DNA from: Batrachochytrium dendrobatidis JAM81 | Taxonomy: Eukaryota > Chytridiomycota > Chytridiomycetes > Rhizophydiales | Length of the DNA stretch: 64,000 nucleotides | NCBI RefSeq assembly: GCF_000203795.2 | Contig: NW_006281117.1 | Span: 7,501 to 71,500, forward strand | Direction: 5' to 3' | In this document: piece by piece, positions 34,160-44,456 of the stretch | Layout: the number at the start of each line of letters is the position of its first letter | Position numbering within the stretch: position 1 is the stretch's first letter | Translations under genes and position numbers: made by a program | Notes under the pieces: model-generated | Seen by the model: the letters and a program-made list of their open reading frames with translations, nothing else | Database searches by the model: none | What the model was told of the DNA's origin: nothing

Positions 34160-35242
34160 TTACATGCCTACACCATATCCCGGAGCAACTCCAGCACCGT
34201 ATCCTGCGCCAACTTCAGCGCCATATCCTGCACCAACTCCCGCGCCATATCCAGCTCCTGATCCTGCTCCCCACCATCGTCGTTCCAAGCGTGTATTATC
34301 TTGAACACCTTTACACTCACCAATCTTGGCATCACAGCTGCCTAGTTGCTTGGCACGACATGATAGCGATTTGGACTGCAATTCAAGTTTTGCCGTGGCT
34401 TCACGAACACGATCAAGTTGCTGCAGTAGCTGTGTTTTTTGGTTACCTTGATATTGCTGTCCAAGATTAGATGCTGCACAGTCCAACAATGCAAGTTTTT
34501 GCAATGCAATGCCACGTATGAATCCACGCACTGCATTGGCTCGATCTACTGCTGCAGACTTGTCTTCACCACACGACACATCACTCTTGATTGCATTTTC
34601 TTGACATGTGGAAACCACATTGATTCCGGCACATGATGGTTTCATACCGCTCTTGACATCAGACCATGAATCCATAACCAATGGACTAGCAGTCGTGAAT
34701 CTGACCATATTGTTGCCAAGACGATCATTCAAATCATGCAAACGAGTCAATGCATCATGACGTGCACCAAACGATGAATCAAACGATGAATCAGGCATTG
34801 CTGGTTGTTGAATACTGGATGCGTGCAATCTATCCAGCATGTCACGGATGGTTGACATTTGTTGTTGGATTACATTTTGCAAATTCTGGATGGTGTTTGC
34901 GTAATCGTCAACTGAACAGACGGATGATTGATGTGGAATATCAATGTTTTGAGTATCAGCAGTGTTTTGTGGAAATACTGGTTTTGAAAACGTTGGAGCT
35001 GAAAAAATCGGGATTCTGGCTGCATCCTGAATGGCAGGTCCAGGTCCAGGTCCAGACTCAGATCCAAAACCAGACTCAGATCCAAGACCAGACTCAGATG
35101 ACAGGCCAGGACCAGGACCAAGACCAGTGTTTTGATTTTGGTTGATAGACGGTGCATTAAACTGGAGTCTGTCATTGATGGCAGGAACAGCAATGACTGC
35201 AGAAGCAGTGATAATCACAGTCGAAATAATAGTAAACTTCAT
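34160..35242 (-). CDS. Secreted Cys-containing protein with Gly/Ser and GYGAG repeats, 360 aa
   Basis: The start is at ATG 35242, giving a signal peptide (MKFTIISTVIITASAVIAVP). A repeat of G-L/F-G-S-E-S flanked by GPGPG follows (about residues 45-75), then a Gln-rich coiled helix (YANTIQNLQNVIQQQMSTI). A Cys-rich central region has about ten cysteines and charged helices. The C-terminus is made of GYGAGVGA-type repeats right after a LERRWWG motif. The frame is intact. Gly/Tyr-rich tails of this kind occur in surface or cell-wall proteins, but that role is inferred. Confidence 0.8.
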   Translation of the reverse strand: MKFTIISTVIITASAVIAVPAINDRLQFNAPSINQNQNTGLGPGPGLSSESGLGSESGFGSESGPGPGPAIQDAARIPIFSAPTFSKPVFPQNTADTQNIDIPHQSSVCSVDDYANTIQNLQNVIQQQMSTIRDMLDRLHASSIQQPAMPDSSFDSSFGARHDALTRLHDLNDRLGNNMVRFTTASPLVMDSWSDVKSGMKPSCAGINVVSTCQENAIKSDVSCGEDKSAAVDRANAVRGFIRGIALQKLALLDCAASNLGQQYQGNQKTQLLQQLDRVREATAKLELQSKSLSCRAKQLGSCDAKIGECKGVQDNTRLERRWWGAGSGAGYGAGVGAGYGAEVGAGYGAGVAPGYGVGM

Positions 35243-36118
35243 AATAGACAAATTAACGAGCATGTTATACAACAAATCAGATGTTTTTATACTTGCACAT
35301 CAATACAATATTAATGCGAATCATGACACGCAGAATAGTTTAATTCAATTACGAGCATGTCATTAAACTCTAATTAAACTATAAGCTTGATTTGATTCAC
35401 ACAAATTAACGTAAACTGCATCATCATGTAGTAGCAACAATTTGTAGAATACTGCTAGAATACTGTATGTTTCAAACAGTTGGTTGGTGCAGTGTTGTAA
35501 CATGCACTTGGATTCTGACTACAGATCAAATGATCATTGTTTAATTACACCATATTGATGTAAATGGAATGTTTTTGTATTGGTATTGCAATGAATGTGA
35601 CTGTTTTAGTTTGTAGTAAACACTGGTTGAATACTTGTTACACTCTCATATTGAAGATTGACTTGATGGACATTTTTGACTGATGCAACATCCATCATAT
35701 CATACAAACGATAGTTTTGAACTGAAATAGTTGTTCATTTCTGTTAGTCATACGTTGTACAATCACCAGATTGATGTACTGCAATGCATAGATTAAACTG
35801 TTTTGATGGCAATCAAACTGTACAAACATTTGTATGCTAAAATCAGATACGTTTACGTTCTAGTTCAAGAAACCAAGAATTGCATGTCTTGAGAATGCAA
35901 CTCTGCATGCCAATCACCAAAAGACTTGTAAAAAAGCTCAATGAAAATGTTGTACAGTAAATGCAATGTAAATCATCATATGAGATTGGCAGTTTATTAT
36001 ATATTGACACTCGTATTGGGTGATCCATTTTGCGTGAATACGACTGTATAAACCATTTAATCACTTGAAATGCCCAACCAATCGATTGATAATCAAACTC
36101 GATCCATGTGATTATAAT
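35243..36118. other. AT-rich spacer without a gene
   Basis: No supportable gene. It should contain the promoter of the secreted gene on its left and the 3' end of the DUF1275 transcript on its right. Confidence 0.45.
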
Positions 36119-37496
36119 TTAAATATTTATTTGTTTAGGTAAGTCGTCATCTTCATCTGTTGCTCCATATGCAGATTGCCCACGTCTTGAACTGAGCAGT
36201 CTAGATGATCCACTATCTCTTTTGCCAGTACTGCTGATGGATACGCTATTCAATACTCCCATTTCAATTTCATCGTCTCCAACCATATCATTCAAAAACC
36301 TTCGAATTTCATCATCAACATTCTTGCCAGTAATTTTTGCATAGTGATCTACTTGCTTCAGCAACTGTTCCTTATGATACTCTTGATATTTCCGAGGATC
36401 TCCTTCATAGTTGTCCATAAAATGGAGTTCATGAGGAAGAGCGTGTTTAATTTGTTCTGCCGCATCTTTGATAAACGGTAAAGTGAGATACAAAGCGGCA
36501 ACACCACCAGTGAATATACACGGGACAAGGAGAGCATATTCGTGAATAGAAAGCCATGCGATTTGACCACACATGCCACCTGCAATAAACCCAAAAAGAA
36601 TAGGAACATGAACTTTGAGACGCCATAACTCGGCCTTGGTATCGGATCGACACGCTTGACCCAAAATATTTCCTACATCTGTAGCGATTCCTGTCATGTG
36701 TGTTGTGCGAACAGCCAACCCAGAGTAAGAAGTCACCATTGCGTTTTGTAATCCGCAAGCAAATGCTGCAGCCCATTCGCCCAATACCAACTCTCGACGC
36801 AAAAACATAAACGATGTAAACAACGCAGCAGATTCTATACACAGTGTTATTCCGTAATTGGCACCAAGTTTGAATCGGTTGTCGCCCACTATAAATCCAG
36901 CCATAAACGATCCAAATGTAAATGATACAATAATAGATACGACCAAAAGAAATGTTTCCCAGTCTTGCTGAACAGCCGATATAGCAACCCGAGAAACCGA
37001 TCCAGTGACATGAGAGACCGTCACACCTATAGGTTCAGTTGATAATTGTGTCAATGTGAACAGGTTTTAGTGAGCAGTCACCAATTGGTTTGTGGTATCA
37101 GAAAATATTGTGTTTTGCAATAACACAATCCATAGCATTATGAAAACAAATCATTAGAATACAAGAAGCGTGTTGTAGCAATCAATAGTTTGAGTCAGAC
37201 TAACGCGAGTTTGGAGCATTTGATATGCAAAATGGTCAAAGAAATATGTATTCAAGTGGTAAATAAACACTATATATTGTGTTGTGCACTATGAATTGAA
37301 ATACATGCAAGGATAGGATAGACTTCAATCATCTATTCAAGTCAAACTGAAGATGGCGCGACAAGATACACGGTTCATGGCACTTGCCTGGAAATACACC
37401 TGCCATAGAGACGACATTGATGAAACCGGCATTAGCAGCAAGAGCTACACCACCAGCAACAATGGTGTAAAACTCCCGTTCTGGCAAGTTATTCAT
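36119..37496 (-). CDS. DUF1275 (YoaK-family) multi-pass membrane protein, two exons, 334 aa
   Basis: Exon 1 (37400-37496) and exon 2 (36119-37026) join across a 373-nt GT-AG intron. The junction restores the family motif GFINVVSMAG followed by VTVSHVTGS, the N-terminal DUF1275 hallmark. The start is at ATG 37496, with an in-frame TAA two codons upstream. Six or so hydrophobic segments follow (for example LLVVSIIVSFTFGSFMAGFI, HVPILFGFIAGGMCG). A cytosolic tail follows, with a charged helix and Ser-rich end (STGKRDSGSSRLLSSRRG). The family is widespread in fungi and bacteria and is thought to be membrane transport related, with no firm substrate. The gene is intact. Confidence 0.9.
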
Positions 37497-38013
37497 GGTT
37501 TAGCGTATTATAGTGAATGCAACTTTGTAGTCTATGAAATACTGTCAGGGTTTGCAAAACAATGTTTGGACAAGTTGATAGGATTTAAATCACCGACATA
37601 TTCACGTAAAATGGAACATTAAATAAGGATGTCAAAATACATGATATAAAACCAACTTTATGAAATGGTTGTGCCAGTTTACTGGACAACATTGGGTCAT
37701 TTGAACTGACAAAGTTGACTGGTATCCTGGTGATTGAAATGAAAACAAGTATATTCTCGAAACCTGCGATCTTGTTCTCTTGAACTAGAACGGAAACATA
37801 TCTGATAGTTTAGGATACAATAGAGTGGAGTTTAATTGAAAATACAACTGTAAAAGTAAAGTTGAACATATTTGATTTTATTCGTACAAAGAATTAGCTG
37901 CATTGGTGAGCACTTGATAGTATCGAAACAGGATAAACCAGCCTAGAACCAACCCAGATCATTTGTGCATTAAAACCAAACTCCATCTTTATCAAAAAAT
38001 CAGTATAGAGCAA
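37497..38013. other. Spacer without a gene
   Basis: No gene seen. The first part should hold the promoter of the DUF1275 gene. Confidence 0.45.
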
Positions 38014-38205
38014 TTATTGCTTTTCCAAAAAAGCAAATACTGCATTGGCAAATTTCTCGAGGGCAGTATCATCATACGATAGATATAGTGATGGTTCAAT
38101 CAATTCCAGTTCCATCAAAACAGGTTTAACCCCATCGATAAGAGCCATGTCAGTAGTATATAGGGCATCCGATGATACCAGTTTTTAGGCGAGATTCTCT
38201 GCTGA
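38014..38205 (-). pseudogene. ATP-grasp enzyme C-terminal relic
   Basis: A minus-strand frame ending at TAA 38014-38016 encodes about 55 codons. These match the end of the glutathione-synthetase-like ATP-grasp family: LIDGVKPVLMELELIEPSLY, then a segment ending ALEKFANAVFAFLEKQ. The family's MELELIEP motif, part of the nucleotide and metal site, is exact. An in-frame TAA lies just upstream near 38180, and nothing else of the enzyme is present. This is an isolated remnant. Confidence 0.75.
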
Positions 38206-38427
38206 AATGGTCAAAAGTTAATAGTATAATAATTTCATATCAAACTTTCGTCATAAATAATTCTTTCCGACATTCAACGCATTTAGTTTCTAATTAGAAT
38301 CTGAATTTGACTTTTAGAATCTGAGCAGAATCTAATTGCCTGAAATTTGTTATATTTGTTTCTATGCAAGACTACTCAGTTGTTATTTTCAAAATTTGGT
38401 AAAGCTATTTTTATTATCAAACAACAA

Positions 38428-39329
38428 TTAACGTTCAATGATGAAATCCTCCGGCTTTTTGACATCGTAACGATATCCTGATGGATAAACACAAATGAAT
38501 CCAAGGTGTGCATTCTTTCTAATATCCTCTGGAAACAACGTACCACACAACACCCCAGCATATTTTGTGACATTTCGAAATTCTGGCTGGGCATTGGCTT
38601 GAAACTCCTTGAACTTGCGAATTCTTGCAGGGAGCTTGTTCACTTGCTTATCGGTCATATTATGCTTGGCCTCGCATAAGTACAGGACATTGCCATCTTT
38701 AAAGACAGCATTCCACTCCTGGACAATGGTTTTTCCGTCTGCAGCCATAATGTCCGTTGGCATATCTACAGCTGAAGGACCAAGATGGGTAGCAAGGAAT
38801 CGCCTCACGGCCAAGTGAGTTTCCTCCTCCATAGCTTGGTCTTCATTCTGCTGCCAACGTACTTCGTCAGCAAACGACCGTTCGTAGCGAGAATATACAT
38901 TGTACTTTTCTCCATTGATCAACTGCTTGAACTTGATAATCTTGTCCTTGGGATTGAACAGCTGGTAGAGAGCCGAGCCTTTTCCTTCGAGGATCTGTTT
39001 CAAATCATCATTTGATTCAACAAGATATTTGGAAAAGCTATCCAAAGGACAGCACTCTTCATCAATATCCTGAATGAAGATTGTTTTTGGCTACTCGGCG
39101 CGGGTTCCAGAGTCTTGACAATCAAAGGTAATTTGGCGGACAGACCAGCAGTGGAAATGCTCGCAAGTGGAAGATCAGGTTCAAGAGCAGTATCATCCGA
39201 TGTCTTGTGGAGGGTAAGCTGAGCAGAGGAGTAGGAGTTGAGCTTCGGAGAGAGCTCCTGCTTGATGGCCTTGGCAAGGTCACTGATATTTAAGCAGCCA
39301 GCAGTAGACACGAGTGGCTTGACTGCCAT
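38428..39329 (-). pseudogene. CRN-type gene with PD-(D/E)XK-like C-terminus; one frameshift
   Basis: The ATG at 39329 begins a CRN header-like region (ISDLAKAIKQEL). The frame is lost at a run of five T on the plus strand (39084-39088) and continues in another frame to 38428. The second part holds a nuclease-like core with EWNAVFKDG and VLYLCEAKHNM, which fits the D/E...ExK pattern of CRN nuclease domains. No NTPase part is visible, so this is a short CRN (about 300 codons in all). The single shift in a homopolymer could be a real mutation or an assembly error. It lies on the same strand as the DUF1275 gene. Confidence 0.75.
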
Positions 39330-39767
39330 TATGTTTCACCCATAGTTTGGCCAGGGTGCTGCTGTGACGAACTATTCTCAACATTGTTGTTTTTTTTAAA
39401 GGAAAGAAAAAAAATTCCAAGGTCAGGGACGTTAAATGGGCTGCTTGGAATGACGTATTATTGGAATTGAGACTAATTCATATTCAAAAAAGTTCACATT
39501 TTAAAACATTTCAGTGGTGTCTGAGTATAAAAATGACAACTGCACTTCAAATGAGTCAAATGAGTGATTACAGCCGTTTTACTGACTGGGTCAAGAAGCA
39601 CCTAATATAACCTTGGACAATCATCACTCAAATTGACGTCCAGTTTGTTCGGTTATATTGAAGGGAATTGACCAGTTCAATGAGAACACCAGAAACTGTC
39701 AAAACAGACACTGAAAAGTCTAAATCATTCTTATTGAAATGCTACACTACGACATCAATCTCTCAGT
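39330..39767. promoter_or_regulatory. Divergent intergenic region with a TATA-like element
   Basis: The region separates the CRN (minus) from the small ORF (plus). GAGTATAAAAATGAC at about 39522 places a TATA-like word directly before an ATG at 39533. The frame from that ATG ends after 25 codons at 39608-39610. Whether it is a first exon is unresolved: I found no convincing donor. No TGTGAGACA motif is present here, unlike upstream of two other CRN loci. Confidence 0.35.
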
Positions 39768-40271
39768 GTGCTGGATGAGTCATCCTCATACAACTTTACT
39801 GGGTTGGATGCTGAGGAAATCAAAAACCAGCTGACGAAATCCATCCGATTGAATATGAAGCAACTCAAAGCGACCGATGTACTGGCATCAAAACAAGTAA
39901 TGCTGATAGCAAGGTCCTTGATGAAACTGCTGGAAACATTTGGGGATGGGCACAAGGGACGCTTCTTGGACTATGTCAACAGCAGACTTGGCATCTCCAA
40001 ATCATCCTACTACTACTACTACATGGAGTATTATGCCTTTATGTCAAAGTATCCGAAATTCCAAACTCTGGCAGTGTCCTTTAGAGTGTTCAGAAGTATG
40101 ATTCCAAAAATCAAGGAATGGTTTATGTCACCAGAGTGTCAAGCTTTGGACTCTTCTGATTTCTACTCTGAACACTACTGGATGAATGTTGATGATGAAA
40201 TGGATGACGACGATATGAATGTTTTAAACGAACACAATTCCACTGCGGTGGAAAACCTTCGCAACAAGTAG
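39768..40271 (+). CDS. Tyr-rich helical protein, about 167 aa, unrecognised
   Basis: An open frame with protein-like composition contains MKLLETFGDGHKGRFLDYVN, a tyrosine run near ISKSSYYYYYMEYYAFMSK and an acidic C-terminus (DEMDDDDMNVL). The frame has no ATG at its 5' border; it is preceded by TCTCTCAG, a possible splice acceptor, and the first internal ATG is about 30 codons in. It might be a small gene with an unfound first exon or cargo of the neighbouring element. I do not recognise a family. Confidence 0.4.
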   Translation: MLDESSSYNFTGLDAEEIKNQLTKSIRLNMKQLKATDVLASKQVMLIARSLMKLLETFGDGHKGRFLDYVNSRLGISKSSYYYYYMEYYAFMSKYPKFQTLAVSFRVFRSMIPKIKEWFMSPECQALDSSDFYSEHYWMNVDDEMDDDDMNVLNEHNSTAVENLRNK

Positions 40272-40454
40272 TTCCTCGTCAGTCGATGACTCCTTCAGAC
40301 TGCAGTGATAATGATAATGCTATCAATGGTGAACTGACATTGCTACTTTCTTTCACGGAGAGCAAAGTACTGAAAATGTCCACCGCAGTGGAAAAAAGTT
40401 CTAGCTGTACACTCCTTGATATCTTCGTGATAGACAGCACTGATGCATTCAAAC

Positions 40455-40799
40455 CTATTTCCACCACATTAATGTATCTTTTGTATTAACTTGTAAATAG
40501 AAAATCTCTGCAACTATTGTGTTTATTATGAAAATTTCATTATTATCGGGTGTGTTTTTGAGCCAAACATTGTCCTCTGATTGTTTAGTTTTCTTGTACT
40601 TTTTAGCTCTCTCCTTCTCTGCCTCGGTATTAGCAGCATAATAGTCTCGGTATCGTTTCCTTTCAGCTTGTTTGTTTCTAGCATAGTAATCTCGGTACCA
40701 TTTCCTTAGTTGTTCTTGTTCTTCTGGTGAATACGAATCCCAATTCTTAATACATTGAATGTACGCTTGGCGAGTTTTAATGAAACTAATGAATGTCAT
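40455..40799 (-). CDS. Small basic protein with YRDYYA repeats, 114 aa
   Basis: Intact from ATG 40799 to TAA 40455. It has two tandem helical units, KWYRDYYARNKQAERKR and RYRDYYAANTEAEKERA, preceded by an EEQEQL stretch. The charged helical repeat suggests nucleic-acid binding. It lies 31 bp beyond the integrase stop on the same strand, and the decayed copies at 21.2 kb and 59.1 kb keep the same neighbour, so it is probably part of the mobile element rather than a host gene. The last 30 residues lack charge and may be read-through. Confidence 0.55.
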   Translation of the reverse strand: MTFISFIKTRQAYIQCIKNWDSYSPEEQEQLRKWYRDYYARNKQAERKRYRDYYAANTEAEKERAKKYKKTKQSEDNVWLKNTPDNNEIFIINTIVAEIFYLQVNTKDTLMWWK

Positions 40800-40830
40800 T
40801 TATACAGTTGGTTTAGAAAATAAGCTCCGC

Positions 40831-41860
40831 TTAATGTTCTCCGTTTTTATAAGCTGGACCTCTAATTCTACCCAATTCTTCCAATTCTCTTTTATTTCGA
40901 CGCTCCTTATTTGTCATTCGTGGTTCTCTCTGTCTAGATTCTGTATGAAACCTTTGGGTAGATTCAATACGTTGTAGTTCATAGTATTTGTATGCCTTTG
41001 GAAGAATATTACCATCATCATCTGCAATAAAGTACGAATAGCCATTGCCACTGATGACCTTATATATACTGTGACTATACTTTGGCTCATATCCTTTACG
41101 AAATGCTTGCCTAGTTTTTAGCAATCTAACTTTGTCACCAACACCTATAGCATTCTTCTTTATTTTTACATTCATTGTTCCAGTGGATGGATTGCCTAAG
41201 TACAACTGCTGAGGAATACCATTTATACCTCGGTGATAAGTATGGTTGTAATTGTAAACAATATCTTCCAGTACATCAATATATGTATTTGTTCGCCGAG
41301 CTTCTTGGTAAAGAGCAATGATGTTCTCTAGTGTTCTATTGAATCGTTCAATTATGCCTTGTCGCTTGTGGTCGCCTACTTCCACCGTGATATGCCGAAC
41401 ACCTTTGGATGTCAATAATCGCTGAAATGCTCCGTTTAAAATTTCTGTTCCATTGTCACTTTGAATAATAATTGGGGTTTCTATATCTAATACTTTCTTC
41501 ATCGCTTCGGTGCTATCTGATTTCTTCTTCATCGCAACGACAAATGTCCTTCTACTGAATACATCAATCACACAAAGATATTTGTATCCACTATTCCACT
41601 TGGCATATCTTGACAGATCAATCAAGTCAATCTACCATTGGTCATTTACAGAATACACGTTGATACTCTTAAATGAAGGTACGCTTCTTGGTTTTTGAAG
41701 AAAATTCTAAACTGTTTTCATTAGCACTTGTTTGTCGAGTTTCAGATAAAGTTTTTGCGCTGAAAGGAGTCCTGTCTTTGGATTGTAGTATAATTCATAC
41801 AACTGTTCCATTAACTAAATACAAGATAATGATTTCTTATAATTTGGTTGAAAATGTTTG
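40831..41860 (-). pseudogene. Polinton-type retroviral-like integrase, N-terminus interrupted
   Basis: The open part (40831-41625) holds a complete DDE core: D in MIDLSRYAKW, D in IIIQSDNGTE and E in IIERFN, with 35 residues between the last two. A C-terminal SH3-like part follows (VGDKVRLLK, then YSHSIYKVI, then FIADDDGNI), as in Polinton integrases. Upstream, the frame can be followed through NPKTGLLSAQKLYLKL and INVYSVNDQW, but stops and shifts interrupt it (a TAG right before IDLIDLS, another near 41700). The catalytic core is therefore preserved, although the full protein cannot be made as it stands. Confidence 0.8.
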
Positions 41861-44450
41861 AAACCCAATTCTGAATCCATTGTCATTAAACAATTTCACT
41901 CCTGTCTTGGTTAATGAATATATGTTCATCTGATTATTCTTGACTCTGAATCCATTGTTAACAAATTCCTGAGTAGAATTACCTTTTAAAGCATCCACAT
42001 ACTTTTGTTTTGTGATTTCATTTTGTTTCTTGTTAATTCCCTTTTGAACTGAATTTGTTTTCATCACAATAGTACATTTTACTGGCCAAGGATATAATAC
42101 AGGTTCCTTCATATTCCAACTTGAACAGACCCGGTGTTCTGCTGTCATACACCTTATTCTCAATGGTATCGTCTCTTTCCAACCACAGATGCCGATTCTT
42201 TTTAAATTCATCTTTTAAGCTTGGTTTTATGACTTCTAACGATTCATCAGATATAGCAATGTAAGCTGAATCAGTGTCCATCATACAGTACTGATAATCA
42301 CTTTTGTCAATGGAATAATCAATAGAGTCGTAGTAAAATTGAAGCATTCGTAGTTTCGCTAATTGATACACTTGAAATCTAATATGAATAGGTAAACTTT
42401 GTTTGAACGACATCTTTTTGAAACGAAACTCGCATCCTTTGTTCATGTCTTGATGTTCAATGTAATTATTCCTTCTGATGTTTTTGATGTAGTTATCTCC
42501 AGTAACAATCTTGGCTGTTTCGTGCTTCAAGAAATTCGTTATAGATTTACCATAAGATGAATTTCCCATCAATTTCATCATTTCTCCACGTAATTTATAA
42601 CCAGGACTTGTATCTCGGACTCTTCTTTCATTTGATACTTGCTCAGAAAACGACTTGAAAGGTGCTTTAAGTATGTATCTTACAGTAAAAGTAATATTTG
42701 AAACAACCAATCCATGCTCAAGATACCATTTCAGCAGTTTAGTAGCAAACATCATCGTCTCACCAAACATACTTTCAACTAATCTGTTACTTTTGTAATC
42801 TGGTTTGGCATGTGCCTGTGTCAAAGCTTAAATCATTGCATGTAATCTCAACATTCTTGAAAATAGGAGGCATTCCAGCAAAGCATTCCTTTAAATGTTC
42901 AGGAACAGCAATATCACATTCTATCATTCCAAAGAACGTGTTATCCAAGACATCTTTCAGAATATCGGGATAGACTTGAACTACTTGGTGCTCACCACAC
43001 GGCATATCTTGACTTATCGCCCACAGATATAAAGCATTGGTATCATATCCAAGTATTCCCTGACAAAGCTTTCCTTTTCTAATTCTGGTCGTCTTTTTCT
43101 TGATAATGATAAAATACGATACTTGGACCACCAACCAGATTATCTCTGTATTTGTGGTACAATTCGTCATTCCCTTTGAATAACTGAAACTCGCAGTCTT
43201 TGCTTTTTGTGTGCCAGAGATATTTAAGAGTGAGTCTAGGAACAAAGATGCCGTTTTTGTGGATATCAAGATTCAACGACTGAAAGAAATTACCCAGCTT
43301 CTTTGTCGCTTCTACACCTGGTTTCGCATCCAAATTGTTGTAGTCGTTCAGCAAATCGTACAGGTTGGTGTGAGTGAATACCATTTCATTATAATCGTTT
43401 GATGAAACTGATTCTCCCTTTAGATTGTTGTAAAACCACTTTTTGGATGGAATATGTGAGTGTTTTAAGAGCTTGAATGACATTATCAGAATATTGTGTC
43501 AAATCTGGATGTTCATCAATGTATTTCGATAAATTCCGAGTTACTTTATGTGGAAATATTCCCATTTGTGATTGTGTGTCAAACATTTTCAAGAACTTGT
43601 CAAATAAAGTATTTGGTGGTTGAAAAGCAAGAATGTCGTTAAAAGCAAACGATCCATTTGATATCATTCGGTATTTGTTACATTTAATAATGTCATTCAC
43701 TTGACCGTTTTCAGCTGAATGAAACTCACAACCCCAAATTGATCTTGTGGTATATCCCATTGTTTGAGAGCTGATTCCTTGTTTGCTGTTTTTTCATACA
43801 ATATGTTCATCGTATCTCCAGTTAAAGGATTGATATCTTCTGATTTGTGACACTTTCTACATCAGTGGAAGAAGCATCCCAAAAAGTCATAGATTGTGTT
43901 TGATTCTTCATCGTAGCCATCAACATTGTATCGTTCAATCTTTTCGCATTGTTCAATATTACGATCTAATTCTCCTTCAATTGAATTAATCTCAAAGCTT
44001 TTCGCATTTGGATACATTTCCATGTTTTTTAGAGTGTTTCAAGACTTGTGGAGGGTATTTCTTGATGATGTTAATGTCATATGATGAGCTATTGAAGCCA
44101 TAAATAGGAAGAACACCAAGCCATTCAAGTAATTGTAATCTTAATCGTTTCTGAACCTTTGCATCGTCCAAACTGGCCATCATTCCAAAGAACCGAGAAT
44201 ACTTTGAATACAACAATTGCAGATATTTGTGTTGTATTTGATCCATTTGTCATTACTATATCCAAAGCTTCTTCAATTGTACCTTCAACTGGGATGAATT
44301 GAGCCTTGTTTTCTTCACTTCCAATGAAACTTGTGCTCAAAAGTTTGTGTGTTTCAATGAATGAGCTTCAAGTTGGTCGTAGATTTGACTGATTTCAACC
44401 AAGTTTCAAAATCAAAGTAGATGAAATATGGATAAAATCTCATTTCTTTT
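41840..44450 (-). pseudogene. Protein-primed family B DNA polymerase (DNA_pol_B_2), multiply frameshifted
   Basis: Fragments in changing frames follow the polymerase from exonuclease to C-terminus. ExoI-like FDFETW lies near 44420, ExoII-like YGFNSSSYDINII near 44080. A VDGYDEESNTIYDFLGCFF segment lies near 43920, an HKYRDNLVGGPSIV part near 43120 and GYDTNALYLWAISQDMPCG near 43030. KLMGNSSYGKS (motif B) lies near 42570 and YCMMDTDSAYIA (motif C, DTD) near 42270. At least five breaks separate the frames, so no polymerase is made. The family is typical of Polintons, adenoviruses, linear plasmids and related elements; the adjacent integrase points to a Polinton. The 5' end is cut off at the CRN gene. 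Confidence 0.85.
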
Positions 44451-44456
44451 GGTATA

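Larger units (their letters stand above)
40455..44450 (-). mobile_element. Decayed Polinton/Maverick-like block (small ORF, integrase, DNA polymerase B)
   Basis: Three adjacent minus-strand units, read in order polymerase, integrase and small basic ORF, form the core of a Polinton-type self-synthesising element. The polymerase is badly broken and the integrase has N-terminal stops. I found no terminal inverted repeats, no capsid, protease or packaging ATPase genes within the block. Its left part converges with an unrelated ORF and its right end touches a CRN gene. The same small ORF plus integrase order recurs, more decayed, at 21.1-22.2 kb and 59.0-60.0 kb. Confidence 0.75.
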
